Assembly (NCBI GenBank): GCA_047967505.1
Contig: CM106541.1
Strand: one strand, 5' to 3'
DNA length: 64,000 nucleotides
From: Dipteris shenzhenensis
Lineage: Eukaryota; Polypodiophyta; Polypodiopsida; Gleicheniales
The number at the start of each line of letters is the position of its first letter. The first letter of the stretch is position 1. This document shows, piece by piece, positions 11,341 through 24,093 of the stretch. Under the pieces are notes generated by a model that saw nothing but the letters and a program-made list of their open reading frames with translations, did no database searches and had not been told where the DNA came from. The position numbers and the translations under genes were made by a program.

Positions 11341-13700
11341 GTAAAGGCCAAAGGCCAATGGCCAATGACCTATGGCCGTTTGGTGTTGAGGCGGGTGCCT
11401 TGGCCAAATGCATTGCTTCTACCAAGTGGAACAGGACCATCAGGGGCCAAAGACAATGAACACCTAAAATGGGATAACCAAGCAACAAAGATATGGAAGG
11501 ATAGGGTCACAAGAACGGGACGAGCAACAAAGAAGACAGAGAGGATAATGGTGCCAAGAAGAAGGCATAGGAGGACGCACAGGAACAAAAAGTATAGGAC
11601 AAAGATGCTGAGCAAGGAAAGGAGAAGGATAAGACTATGAAAGGGGCACAAAACAAAATGCCGAAGGGGAAGAGCAGCAAAGACACCTCCGAGAAAAAAA
11701 ACCAGGACAACCCGGAGGGCAACAGTGATAAGGGAACCTTCGAGGGGTTGACAGAAGGAAATTTAGAGGGGAACAGCCAGAAGGGCACCTCCAAGAATGT
11801 GAAGCTGGTATTTGCCAAGGGGGCACAAGGCAGCAGGACACCCAAGTAGCAGGAAGGAGAAGCCACGCCAAAGGAACAGAGGGAGGCCAGAGCAAACAAG
11901 GGCAATGCCGAGCCCTCACAACAAGCTGAGCAATAGAGGGGTGGTACCTCCTTAGCCACCATCATGTTTCCTTCACCTCCCTTGCCTTCTTGAATAATAG
12001 CCAACCATCCCTAGATGCCAAGGCCCAATTTGTCAGACATTCCAGTCACTAAGCTAGATAGCATTCATTTCTTACATGGTCCAAGGAAAGCAACCTAGGG
12101 ACTGTGTCCATTAGAATGTTTTGTATGATGAGCTTTCAAGGTAGCATTGTGTTCAAAGACCAAAAAAAGGCAAAAAAAAGACTAAATAGAAGTATAGACG
12201 CTTAGCACAATCCAAGAAATGATAGTTCTTTCTGTAACACAAGAAAGAATACTTAAGTGTCCCCTAAATCAATAACTCCAAATAACTCTAAATAAAACCC
12301 TTGGAAAATAGATGATCATAACCCATCCAAGATCATAGTTTTGAAAATGACTATGGTGACACCCTCTATGATGTCCCTAACTAGCCTTAATGGAAACCTA
12401 CTCTTTACCACAAGACACTAAGGGAGGCCACATTTTTGTGAAGAATAGAAGAGCCAAGGAAAATGAAGACCTTCATACAAAAGTCCAAAATATTAGCCAA
12501 GCTCTTTAATGAGGCTCTCTATAAAAAATTGCATTGTCTCCTTAACCAATAACACCATTACCTCAATGCACAAGGCACAATATCCCATGGATGCAAACCA
12601 CTAAGCCATCATGTTTAGCCACTTCATGTCCAAGATGTGTGCACCATGACTAGAGATACACATGTGAGTATGTTAAGGAAACATGCAACCGACTAGCCAA
12701 TCAAGTTTTAGAATCACAGCACATTGGAGACATAATAAAGAGTTTAGCATATCATTGCCTTATAGATCTTGAAAAGGCACATTTTCACCCACAAAGAACT
12801 CATAAAGGAGGCCAACATAAAAAATGAAGAACAATTGCTATGTGTTAGACAATCATTGCTCTATATGCAAGCGACACTAGTAAAGTGGACACCACACAAG
12901 GAATGTTTATCAAGGTGAGTAGCACCATTGAGGGAAAGGGTCAAGATAGACACATAGTCTCATCCCCATCCTAGTTTATGTTGATTATGCATTGCATTTT
13001 TCACACATTAGAGGGATTGTAGAGACCATTGACATCTTTATAGGCATTCCAAGATAATGAAACATGACAACATGGATGTTACAATCTTCAATACTACCAA
13101 AGTTCAGCTTTGTTGAGAGTCATTGAGTCATTCACTCTTACAAGAGAACCATTAAGAATGTTAGGTCCTATGTTTACTCAAGATGCATCATTATAAGACC
13201 CGAGTTTTCCATGGCATCAACATGACCAGAGGACATGCATCACTAGCGAGGTTGGAGCATAGTATTTCACAACTATTAATACAAACTCCCTATTTTTATC
13301 TTCTCTAGTCAAGCTAGAAGCTCTTTGAGCATCATTCTTTTAAGCAATATCTCTCGAGGCTAAGTGGATTTAAGCAATATCATTCTTTTAAGCAATATCT
13401 CTCGAGTCTTCAAGTCCTATTATTGTCACATAAGATTTAGGGAGAAGAGATGGACTCCAAATTATATACATGAAAAGTTCACATAAGACCCTTAAGACAC
13501 ATGACTCATTTCAATCAGTGCTTGCCTTGATTAGACTAATATAGCCAAGCTAACAAGGCAGATACGAATTGTGTAGAGGGACTTTGCATCATCCATGCAA
13601 CTCACTATGGCATGGCATGACTATCTCCCTTTCTTATGGTTGGTACAACAAGGGATCTATCAAGTTATGAAAGATGATCTAAGCCAAGCACACATCCAAA
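11306..13700. other. No gene recognised; charged low-complexity stretch at the left
   Basis: From about 11390 to 11850 there is an open frame rich in Lys, Arg, Gly and Glu, which looks like expanded low-complexity DNA rather than a protein domain. The rest is AT-rich with frequent stops on both strands. A small tandem repeat of AAGCAATATCTCTCGAG-like units lies near 13330-13410. Part of this may be the untranslated end of the Penelope-like element on the minus strand. Confidence 0.4.
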
Positions 13701-15128
13701 AGACATGGGTATTCCCCCCATCGCCACACCAAACCAAGCATCTCCTCAACTTAGGCACTTGAGTAGGTACAACTCCACCTCCAACATGTAGTATGGTGAG
13801 CCCTGGTCGACGAGATTTTGTCCCATTCAAGTCGCCCTCCTTGCACCCTCGTAGCATTAGTCTATCTCTTGATTCCCATTTTAGAAGGAATAGGATTAAA
13901 TTACTAAATTGAGAGATAAATGCTCTCTTATGCAAAGACGAGAGAACCTATAGAATTCAAAAGTAATCACTCCCTATTCAGCCATACCAAACATGCAAGT
14001 TAATTTGAGGCATTCGTATGACATTGAACATAGCATACTAGGGTGGTTGTCATAGATATGAGCTTCTAAACTTTAAGAAGATTGAGTAATGCCAAGATCC
14101 AAGAAACTACAACAACTTCCACCAACCATACAACTAAATTCACAAAACTCTGAAGGATAAGATCCTACACTAAAAGAATTTGGATCTTTGCGCATAAAAT
14201 CTTCTTGAGTATGGAATGTTTGGGACAAATAAGTAATCCATGAATCTCCTAACCTGACTAAGTCTATGAAGAACGATTACACAAGTCTCACAAGAGATCA
14301 ATCTCTACAAACTTAAATCCATAAGTCAAAAGGAAGAAGTTTGCTATGAAAACAACACAATTAGTGCCCATCGAAATACCAATGCTTTGTTTAAACAACA
14401 AAGTCTCCTAGATTTGAACAAATTAACTAAAAGAAATTTTAAGCAACAAAGGGCATCTTTAGCATGTACAACTTTTGTGCACTGTGCACCCTTTGCTTTT
14501 CAAATCAAGGTCTTGCTTTTTAGATTTCATCCAACAAAAATCAAAAGCAAGGCTAATTTTCAACTCCTTGAACTTTGCATTTATCTTTCTCATATCTGTA
14601 ATTGAAAACTCGTGAAACAAGGTTTCCTATTTGTGACTTCAAAACTTTCAAATCTATCCTAGTATAGATAGTAATAGAATCAAATGTTTCAAGCAAGATT
14701 GTAGTACACTTTTTTTCTACAATCTGAGAGGAGTTTGAAAACTTAATAACTAGTATAACTCCCACTGAATCATTCAAAATCCAACTTAAATCTACTAGAA
14801 CATCAACCTCTCTCAACAAGTTTCTCCAAAGTTCATGGACAGCTGATAATATGGCCTTAAAGAAATAACTCAACCACATTGAAACACCAGTCAGAAAAGT
14901 CTTACAAGCCACCGCAATGAATCTAGGTTTCTTGGGATTTTCATGAAACTTCCAAGCTACACAAAGATAAGAAAGACTTGGATAGCACATGAACCCAAAA
15001 GACTTACAAAAGTTTTGATGTTTCAAAATCAAATCCTTTTGGGCTATAGAACAACTAGAATACATTTGTGATGCAGAGTTAACCTCTCCTAGCTCTCCTA
15101 GTAACAAACTTTTTACAAGTGAAGACAA
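13700..15128 (-). mobile_element. Penelope-like retroelement, reverse transcriptase fragment
   Basis: On the minus strand the motifs of a Penelope-like reverse transcriptase appear in order across several frames. They are WKFHENPKKPRFIA (about 14907-14950), ILNDS, FDSITIYTRID (the motif-A block), LLFKQSIGISMGTNC (about 14343-14390), FMRKDPNSFS, YPSEFCEFS and FLDLGI (14088-14105). A tail with FISQFSNLILFL and RGCKEGD follows to about 13800. The KFH..P..FR, IG.PMGTNC and FLDL.I motifs distinguish Penelope-like enzymes from LINE and LTR reverse transcriptases. No GIY-YIG endonuclease is visible on either side. At least five frame changes show it is dead. The 191-residue open frame at 14553-15128 is its longest piece. 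Confidence 0.82.
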
Positions 15129-15219
15129 ATATATAAGAAATCACAACTTTTACTAGAATTTGAACATTTGTCTATATAAGAAATCACAAACTTTTACTAG
15201 AAATTACGCGAGGAATCTC

Positions 15220-15253
<34 letters not shown>

Positions 15254-15672
15254 ACTATTAAGTGTGTGAACCAAACAAAGTTCTCTTAGTTCTGAGGTAA
15301 ATCAATTCAAAACTGTAGATTTCCAATTGTGATAAGAGACCTTGGACCCCTAAAAATTCTTCTACTTGGATAGCCAAGATTTGAGACTCCTTTCTCTGTG
15401 GCTTTTAATAGGCATGAATCCTTAGAAGAAATCAAAATTTTGTGCCTTTTAAGAGAGGATCCCTTAGAAGGTAATAAGAAGGATAGAAGTATCAGCAATA
15501 ATAACATGTCCTAATGAACTATCAGCAAAAGGAGCAAATTTTCTACCAGTACAATGACAAGGGCTACTAAGAATAGCTCTTCATGTGAGCTATTTTGCCT
15601 TCTAATGACATTGGTTGGTCCCATAGTCTGTATTCAGCCTCTCTATATGTTAATATTATCACCAATCATCTC

Positions 15673-15728
<56 letters not shown>

Positions 15729-16246
15729 TACACACACACACACATAATTTAGGTCACTCTTTATATGTAAACTGGCCTCTTTCTTACAAAAAAAAAAACT
15801 GTGGAATTTTTAAAATACAAATGTTTCACCGCTCACAATTCTATTTTGGTGACTAATTCAACCTTAACAGCAAGAACTACAACAACAAAAGGAGAAGAAA
15901 AAAAGAGAAGAAGAATTGCAACACACCCCCACACAGACTGCGAGGTGTTTGTTTACATCTTGGAAAGACCAAAAAAGCCTATGAGACCAAGTACATAACA
16001 ATATGTGAAATGCATTACAACAAAAGGGAGACTCAATGTTAGAAAATTATCGTGCATTAAAAGTTATTTATATTCTTTTGAGGCATCACTAGTTCAAAGT
16101 CCCAGATTTCTACCGTATACATACCGCCTTTCTATGAGTGTAACCTTCAAATTATAGAGCATGAACCCTTATTCCTATATAGACACATTATTTGATCTAT
16201 AACAGAGTACTTGCCAATGGTTGTCAACCTCACAACCCTAGTTTGA
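15129..16246. other. Intergenic with two microsatellites
   Basis: A short repeat (TATATAAGAAATCACAA near 15135 and 15170) is followed by a (GA)n tract at about 15222-15252 and a compound (C)n(CT)n(CA)n tract at about 15669-15745. The interval 16020-16246 probably contains the 3' UTR of the MAPR gene on the minus strand. No other gene is seen. Confidence 0.5.
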
Positions 16247-16573
16247 CTAAGACACCAACAAACCAACCACTGGGTATTTGGCTTCGAATTTCTTTTCCCA
16301 ATCGTTGAGCACCTTCATTTCTTTCTCTGTCAGGCCTTCTAAAGATCCATTCACATCTTCCTCCTTTGTAGACATTTTTGCAAGTGCTCTGCTTGCATCT
16401 CTGCCTGCAAACATCGCATAAGAGCCTCCAGGCCCGTAAAATCCCTTACCGCTGGAGACGTCATAGATTTTCCCTTTCACAGCGACAAAGATGGGAAGGG
16501 CAGAATCTGTGCCATCATATTTCTTGATCTCACTCTCTGTTATTGCACCCACTTGCATACTTACAGCAGCCAT
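16247..16573 (-). CDS. MAPR2: Membrane steroid-binding protein-like (MAPR2-type cytochrome b5 domain)
   Basis: Single-exon, complete 108-residue protein of the MAPR family (cytochrome b5-like heme/steroid-binding domain, PF00173). Members bind heme and steroid-like ligands and act in membrane trafficking and signalling. The domain runs from about residue 10 to 105, with the family signature IFVAVKGKIYDVSSGKGFYG, then PGGSYAMFAGRDASRALA. The end LNDWEKKFEAKYPVVG is almost the same as in Arabidopsis MAPR2. There is no N-terminal membrane anchor, as in the short MAPR2 class, so a soluble or peripheral protein is expected. The frame is undamaged although the gene is surrounded by TE debris, which argues for a functional host gene. 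The start is the only in-frame ATG ahead of the domain (the nearby second Met follows four residues later). Confidence 0.92.
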   Translation of the reverse strand: MAAVSMQVGAITESEIKKYDGTDSALPIFVAVKGKIYDVSSGKGFYGPGGSYAMFAGRDASRALAKMSTKEEDVNGSLEGLTEKEMKVLNDWEKKFEAKYPVVGLLVS

Positions 16574-19500
16574 ATTCCTTTTCGGTTATTACGTAGTCTC
16601 TGGCACACCAGGCAATCATCAAAGATACAACATGGCCTCACTACATAACAACTACTTGGTCTTCCACAACATCTTTTTGAACCATCAAAATGAGATTAGG
16701 AAAATATTAAAAAATGAGAGCAAGAACTACTGATCTTTCCACAACCTCTTGAAGACAATCAAGTAATTTAACAGTGCGACATGGGAAACCTGTACAAAAT
16801 GCAGTGAGAAACTTTATGGATAAACAGTTCTAAAATTTAAAGATAGCCTGAAAGACAAAAGATAGCTTGCAACTAGCTGAAACAATGTAGCTCTCTTTAA
16901 TCCACGTTTCGATGAAAAGGATAATACCCTAGAACACTGTCAGCCCAATATGTAGATGGGACCTGGACTCTGATATCTTCAAAAAGAAGCTCACAATTCA
17001 TGTGACAAACGTTCAAATGAAATGCAGCAGGAAACGTAATGGATACACAGTGCTAAAATCTGAACATTACTTGATACATAGGTAAATCACAAATGTAGCT
17101 GAAAGCCTGCAGCACTACCAAAGCAGTTTTGAATTTAGGATTTGACAATCGAGCGTGTTGTCACCCAATACAGTGAGATACAACTAGATGGGACCTGGTC
17201 TCTGATAGTTCTGCATTTGAAAATAGATCTTTCCAGCTCAGCACAAAAAACAAGTGGGCATTTCGATGTCACCACACCTACATGGGAGAGAGTTCTCCAA
17301 CACACCAAAGCAAAATGGCAGGAGTCCTACTCGAGTGGCAGCCCATTCCAAGCTACCCCAGTCTGATGTGCAGCATGAGTCACATTGAAAATTCAATGAC
17401 TAAGAATACAACCTTTGCTTTGAAATTTCGACAGACCAATAGGTTAGCAAAGACAACTTGAAAAAAGGGCACTAGAGATGTTACCCACAGGAATAGCACA
17501 AAATGGTGCATCCAGATGAGGTTGACAAGGGTGGACAGATCCTTATAAGGTATTGCTAGACACCACAAATCACAGTGTAATGCACTAGATGGCCCCTAGC
17601 ATGCATGCTTTGATGATCTTGGAAATATCAATACGAGACCCTCAGAACTAGCTCGGAACATGAGAGATGATAACGCTATGAATATTTCAACACTGAATAC
17701 ACCTCCATGCATTCAGAATCTGCTAAGCTTTTCCACACAGCCCCTTCCTCAAAACTTCTTTCGTATTGAGCTCTCAGGAAACCTTGCCACTTGGGTTTTC
17801 CGTAAGGTGCCATCTGACCTACAATGGACCTTCCATCAAAGCACTCTCATGAGCCTTCTCTTTGCACCTGTTATTGATGCCTAGGCCCACTGCTTCATAG
17901 CAATGTTGAGACTGCGGATAACACAACAGTGTCACCTTCAGACATCTGCATTTGTTGGTGGAAGGTTGATACTGCTCTTGCCCTTTCAGTCTATCTTCCC
18001 ATAAGATAATGTAACTAACAATTGCTTCCTTATCCGCAATGTTCTTCAATCCAATAAAGCCTGTTCATTGAGCTACGATAAAGCGGTTCCAAAGTATGTC
18101 GCTTGAAATTACATCTGAAAAGAGTTATTGTATGCAAACATGACGAGTGGCAAATATTCTCCTTGAGATGATAATCTTCATGGGATATAGTGACACAACA
18201 TTTCTTCCATGAAGTGGTTGACTCTGTCAGTCATAGAACTTGGAGCTGAATAAACATGCGATTTCTGCAGCTTGAAAGCTCTCTGTGCAAGGGATGAAGT
18301 AATACCATTTTACACAACCGGTCGTCAATTCCCGTGCTTCGTGCATTGCCTTTGGATAAACAAGGCCAGTGTAAAAATATATGGAGATGCTTTCCCATCT
18401 TTCAGTTATCAAGAAGTCCCAGTAGTAGTCTTCTGCTTACTCTAATTTGTTGGCAGGACAGACAAGACAAAACCATTTTGCTCACATCACTTATCTTCTG
18501 AGGCCAGCAATAAATGGCACCGAGTAAGCCTATGGTTTGTTGATTCCTGGATGGGCTGCATATGAAACTGCATGACACTCTTCAAATTTCCTTGTCATGA
18601 GGTACACAAAAACTATCTCAATAATACAGGAGATCTTTGTATATAAATAAGAGAAGAAAAATTTTCCTTCTGAAGGAGACGAATCTCGTCTTGAGCATAC
18701 TTACCTTTGAAGGAGTCTGGGATGCTAATACAAAGAGTTGTGGTTACCATGCTTGTTGAACATTCATGTAATAGTGGATCAAAGATATGCCTCAGTGAGT
18801 GGTGAACATGGAGTCATAAGATAATGTTCTATCCACAATAGGCATGAACCGTAGCAACTGTATGTCGTGACTCGTAGACCAAGTATTTAGACTAGCTGTC
18901 AAGATGTTTGTAACTCTCAAAGGTGGAAGCTTTGCCTTCTTGCATCAAGGATGATTTTGTAGCAATGCCAGATATGGCATCCTTGTATCCTCAGATTTCC
19001 ACCTCTATGCCATGTACCAAGGTGCCCCGTATCTTCTTCTCAGTATGCAAGTGAGACCACATATTAGAATTTCTAGTAGCTTTAATTTCTTAACTAACGA
19101 AGTCAAGAAATATGAGTTGCACATCATAAATCATTATGCGTACTCTTTGCCCTCTTATATTTCCATGCATCCTCACTAAATCATGAGATCCAAAGAGGGG
19201 AATAGCTTTATCCCTCGAGTCCTCCGTCATGTCTCATATAGGCCTTGTGAGTCATCCCCACAAAATGTAGCCAATCAAATATTGCAAGAGCACGCTGATC
19301 TTGCAGCCACAGCAGGAGCAGTACTCTTGGGGCTTCATCAGAGTTAGGAGGATATGCTATCATATATCAGAACATCAAGTGCCTCCAACAAAAGGCAAAG
19401 AAGCGCTTTCGTGTTGCCATCTCCATCCCCATCCCAAACACCGAGTGGCCTACTTCCTTGGCACCCTTGAATAGGCTAAGTACCCTCCATAGCTCACACA

Positions 19501-20400
19501 TTACTCAAGCTTGGAGTAAAGAGCACGTGAAAACGGCTGAGATAAAGATAGTAAGACCACAGACATTGTCTCATCTGTCTTTCAACATCTTAAACGCTCC
19601 TCAATGGCATCAAAGCTGTTGCAGTGGTGGCCCAAATAGGGATGGACATGAGTCGACTATAGGTCCATGTGTACCATAGTGCTTGATGATAAGATTGGAG
19701 GCATAAATAGAGCCCTCCGTCCCATCAAGAATCACCTCCCTTCCCCATAGCTCCCCCCTACCTCTTCTCTTCACCTCGCTACCCCCTCGCAATAGACAGA
19801 CTAGAAACCCCGAGTTTCAAAGTCAAATATTTCTGAATCCTACAAACACTCGATTTTGGAGTCCCTAAGGTAAGGGCTTTTTCTAAAAATTTTGGTCTTT
19901 GGACGGGGAACGGGGTGTCCTAGCAGGATGACTCCCCCCGTGCGAATAGACCCTTAAAACCCTTTAACCATGACGAAAAGAGACCCCCCTGTTCTCCCCA
20001 ATGGAAAGTCGGATCGGAACAAGATTTTAAGGGGGTGATCCGCCCACCAAGTACCCCCCTATAACAGTATCTAGAGCTCCAATCAACTCAAAACAAGTAG
20101 CCCAAACAGAGTGTACCAGTTTACAGCATAAGAACAAGGAAGAAAGGCTAAAAGAGAAGGAAGAAGAGGTCATTTGAAGTGATTTTTCGACACAAGCGAA
20201 GCAGGAGTCGGATAAGTACCACCAACTCTACAACACTTGACTTTTGCCGTAAAATAAACCCTTTTCTGAAATTACAGAAAGTCTTTTTCTCTCCTATATT
20301 ACTAAAAAGAAGGATGGAAGGGGAAGGGAGCTTCAATAATGAACTTGTCCTTTTTCCTCCACTACCAGAAGAATAGAGAGAGAGAGCACCATCACCTCCT
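16574..20400. other. No gene recognised; upstream region of MAPR gene and old repeats
   Basis: The first few hundred bases are the promoter and 5' UTR side of the MAPR gene. A strongly diverged duplication is visible: blocks around 16779-16960 and 17010-17200 share ATGCAG..GAAAC, GGATA.ACAGT.CTAAAAT and AGATGGGACCTGG.CTCTGATA. Otherwise no coding signal is convincing. From about 19790 the sequence turns into what looks like the leader of the gypsy fragment that follows. Confidence 0.4.
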
Positions 20401-21335
20401 CCAGAAGAGGATGGTCTAGATGAGAGTTACACACATATTGAGTATGATAACCCACGTATAGAATAACCTTCATCTCTCCTTCAAGAATCTCTTGATAGGG
20501 ATTTTTCCTTTAGAAATGAAGGGAGAAATGAGTCCATCCAAGAGCAAGGCGCTGAGTTACCGCCTTTAACTCAAAATCCCATATACATGGATTATAATCC
20601 AAGTGCAAGAGGGAGAGAGGAGTCTCTTGTTGATAAGCTGGTTTCTCAGCTTAGCCATATGATTAAACAGTCCGTTATGACGACTAAGAGAGTTTGGGAA
20701 ATGAATATCTAGGTACCCCCTCAAAGAGAGCCAAATTTCAACCTCGAGAGAGTAAAATTCCCAAAGTATGATGGAGCAAGAGAGGTGGATAAAATCCTCA
20801 ATTGGTTTCACTAAATTGGCGGAGATTGTTGAAAGGAAATTGAATCCTCGTAAACCCTCCAACAAAGAAAAGGAAAAAGCTATAGTACAAAATGTTAATA
20901 GCCAATCACGTCTTGGATGGATACCATTTCCTTCCATGACTGACGATGAGAAGAAAAAGCTAATTACAGAGGGTAAATGTTTCGGATTGAAGAAACATAA
21001 GCTAAGGCATCCATGGCATAAATGTCCTACTCTATTAGCCAAAATTGCCAAAACCAACTCTGTAAAAAGGGAAAGGCAAGCATCCAAGCAAGAGGGTGAG
21101 GTTTCTACCTCCTCATCCCAGGACTCTACAGTGAACATTGAACCAAGAGTAAATGATATCCATTCAGCCAACACTGGTGTATGGATGTGTAAAATGAATA
21201 GAGAGTCGGCATATTCGTTGTAGAGTATGGACAGAGAATAAAGAATTTTCTCCTCCATGTAGAGTGTCTTATAGGATGAATAGGGCTGAAATAGAAGAGT
21301 TGGAAAAAGAGATTGATAATCTATCGTTTCTATAG
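20400..21335 (+). pseudogene. Gypsy Gag fragment fused to the start of a reverse transcriptase
   Basis: Broken frames give a Gag-like body, then WIPFPSMTDDEKKKL with a degenerate zinc knuckle (KCFGLKKHKLRHPWHKC) near 20990-21030. About 220 bases later, at 21249-21335, RVSYRMNRAEIEELEKEID matches the beginning of a Ty3 reverse transcriptase. The protease region between them is missing, so an internal deletion is likely. Stops interrupt all parts. The family assignment rests on motif order rather than on long similarity. Confidence 0.5.
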
Positions 21336-22396
21336 ATTAAGAAGCTCTTCATCGCAAAATCATCTACCTAGTTCAATGAAACATTTGGGTAAGAGAATCG
21401 TTTTAATACTAACCAACTTGTTGAGCTTATTGAGCAGGTTATTATTGAGCAGGTTATTATGAAGAGATTTCAGCAACTTGGTATTCAGAAGAGGATTTTG
21501 AGCATGAAGAGATATTCTTCACACCATCAAGGAGAGCAGTCAAGGAGCACCCCCTCTAATTTCCCTTAGACGCCACATGAAGCCACTTTCTTTGAACTCC
21601 TGGAGAATCCTCACATGACAGGGGCCCAGGATACACATACTCCGGCCCAATAACAGGATGCATGAACCTCTAAGGCTGTAGTGACTGCTACCCCCCGCCA
21701 TGCCTCCCTTGCTTTCTGGGACAGGAGTCCAAAGCCCACACCACTTTTGCGACAGAGTGGCTCTGGTTCGCCCTCCTCCCCTGCCCGATATCCCCGCTCC
21801 CCTTTCTACAATCTCCCTCCCCTCCCTCCTTCTCCTGCTCACCTACTCTCCCCCTCCCTCCTCTTCTCCACCGTCTCCCGCTCAGTTGCAGTGGTCCCGA
21901 CAGTCGCTTCAAGATTCCTCCGTTCTTAGTTTTTCATCCAAACTTGAGTCGGTTTCCGAAACCACGCACAAGGGGGAAGCAAGGGCTTCTCCTCCTCCCT
22001 CCTCTTCCAAGCTGAGGCTCCCCCTTCTCAAACGTAGACCAGCTCTTCCAAGAACACGGCCTCTTCAACTATGTCAGGGATAGCTAGCCCTCACGCCCGC
22101 AATCACGCCCTGGGCAGCCCGTACCGAGGGAGTTCTGGAGGTTGGGACCCTGGAACTATCTTGAGGTCGCCGATGCGTATCATCTGGCTCTCGAGGTGAC
22201 CGTGTTGATTCTGTAGCCCTGCAAAGGGGGCTCCATCGGTGTGTTTGTCTCCCACACCTAACCTTCTGAGGCCTCCACTTCTCTTCTGAGATAGACATTG
22301 ACCCCATTTGGTGTAGATGCTCGAAGGATAAGGAAGTGAATGCACATGGTAGGGCATTGGAGCAATTGATGAATGGAATGCACATGTTGGTGGTGA
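21336..22396. other. Low-complexity, pyrimidine-rich spacer
   Basis: Contains a C- and T-rich section (about 21670-21900) whose overlapping open frames code only for proline/serine-rich or arginine/glycine-rich strings on opposite strands. No recognisable domain. Confidence 0.45.
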
Positions 22397-23149
22397 ATGG
22401 CACAGCCCTTTTCCCAAAATCAAATACCCCTACTTGTTAACAAGGGCAAGATTTTGACATCCGGATGGGCACAGGACCTAAAAAAATGGTTCAAGAAGTG
22501 GGAAGTAGAAGAGTATTTAAACTACTCTTCAGAGGAGATTGATGAAGAGGCTTTTCATTATGACCTGCTGAATGCACTACACAGGAAATGGCAAACAGCA
22601 GAAAACAAAGATAAATTTGAGTACTATCGCACATATATCAACCCCGAATATTGGTCAATTTATACAGGAAGGGAGACAACAACGCAGAAGTACATATGTA
22701 CACCTATAGCAGTGCATAAACGGAGGGCTTTAGCCTCACTCCGCACCCGATCACACCAGCTGCAAATAGAAACAGGGGGATGGAAAAAGATGCCAAGGGA
22801 GAGTAGAATATGCCAACTATGTGATCAAGGTATGGTTGAAACAGAAGAACACATGGTAATGATATGCCCTCACTATGCACACATTAGGGAAGAGTTCAAT
22901 CACCTCCTTGAGGGACATAACAAACTGGCTGATTTGCTGCATAAAGGGTCACCTTCAGCTTTAGGAACATTTGTGTATAAGCTCTTCAAGCATAGGAATC
23001 CACCTGAATCCTAGAAGGTGGTTTCTCTTTCCACCCTCCCATCTTCGGGAGGAGCTTTCATGTACTTGTGATATTGTATTGCTCAGGTCCCATAGGCCGG
23101 TTTTGGTCTTCAGAGGACGATAATATATTCTTCTTCTTCTTCTTCTTCT
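22397..23149 (+). mobile_element. 5'-truncated non-LTR retrotransposon (LINE) 3' end
   Basis: The open frame 22397-23014 ends with the C-terminal region typical of LINE ORF2: RRALASLRTRSHQLQIETG, then a Cys/His motif CQLCDQGMVETEEHMVMIC (C-x2-C, His, Cys). About 100 bases of 3' UTR follow, ending in a TTC trinucleotide tail at about 23121-23147, a common way for such elements to end. Reverse transcriptase and endonuclease are absent, as expected after incomplete reverse transcription. The 205-residue frame itself is undamaged, which suggests a fairly young insertion. Confidence 0.75.
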
Positions 23150-23229
23150 TCTACCAGCAAGGAGCACTGGAGCCCCTGTATTTGATTGCATGACAAGAGA
23201 GCATATGTACCACATGATGGAGCACTAGA

Positions 23230-23380
23230 TGGGCCCGCATGGGATCGACTCATGGCTCAACCATGGTGATTCAGCTATCTACAATCTCCACTTTATAGTA
23301 GAAAGGTCGGGAGCAAGCCTGGCAGTTGCAGTGATTCGTCTGTAGGTGAGTCCCGGATTGGTATCCGGAACGTGTACGCA
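23230..23380 (+). pseudogene. L1-type LINE endonuclease, left part
   Basis: Frames here give the start of an L1-like apurinic endonuclease domain, ending IGIRNVYA just at the insertion point of the gypsy element. The next residues (P-V-C...) are found on the far side at 34764. Together they match the xNVYAP motif found in L1 endonucleases. The upstream LINE boundary is unclear. Confidence 0.55.
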
Positions 23381-24093
23381 TGTCACATGAACCTCCGCGC
23401 TAGGGTGCAAAGTGACACACTGGCTACATCGACAAGTGCGTAATAGTTCCCTAATAGGAGATTTTGTCGTATGCTGAGAGTCACCCTTTGTGAGCTCTTG
23501 TCCAAGGACAGTCAGGCACAACCTACGTAAGTCAGTCTCTTAGCCTTAGGTCAAGTCAAAAGATCAGTCCTTGTTCACTAGTACCCACTGGAAAACCGTA
23601 GGGTAGTGTTTCCGTCTTAGGTTTAGGGATAGGTTTAGGTCCAGCATAGAATAGGAGCCCTTCTGGGCCCCCTCAGGGCTGGAAAAAATGAAGAGAATGG
23701 CCTTTATGGGACCTAGGGCTTGTAGAAAAGGGGGAACGGCACTAGACTAGCAAAAGGGGAGAGAGAGAGGGGAAGAAGGGAGGAGAAGGGGTCGGAGAGA
23801 GAGAATGAGGTAGGAAAGAGAGGGAGAAAATGACAGGGACTAGGGAAGAGAGAGAGAGAGAGAGTGTGTGTGAGCGAGCGTAGGCAGGAAGGAGGGAGGA
23901 AGGGAGAGTAGATATGATTAGATGTCACATCAAAAAGTCTCTTGTACATGAGAGGATGGTACTTATATAGTACCTCCTTGGCCCTTTAGACCCCTCTATC
24001 TTGCAAACACCCCAAATACTAATTATCCTAACCCCCACTAACTTGACTCACTTTTGTCCTTCATTACAACCATCCCTCCTCAAAAAATAATTC

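Larger units (their letters stand above)
7400..11500 (+). mobile_element. Decayed Ty3/gypsy retrotransposon remnant
   Basis: Fragments of a gypsy polyprotein occur in pol order along the plus strand: the C-terminal half of the reverse transcriptase, the start of RNase H, the integrase zinc domain and integrase core. The N-terminal half of the reverse transcriptase is present but inverted. Every domain is cut by stops and frameshifts. No LTR pair, primer site or target duplication could be found, so the true ends are unknown. The segment 7400-7610 has an open frame with many charged residues that could be a Gag piece, but it is not recognisable. Confidence 0.7.

Noticed and set aside
11370-12004. 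165-residue minus-strand frame rich in Ser, Leu, Pro and Cys
   Set aside because: It is the antisense of a purine-rich low-complexity stretch next to the gypsy remnant; no domain is recognisable.
21540-22083. Overlapping proline/serine-rich and glycine/arginine-rich open frames
   Set aside because: Low-complexity CT-rich DNA gives open frames in several phases; no start context, domain or conservation signal.
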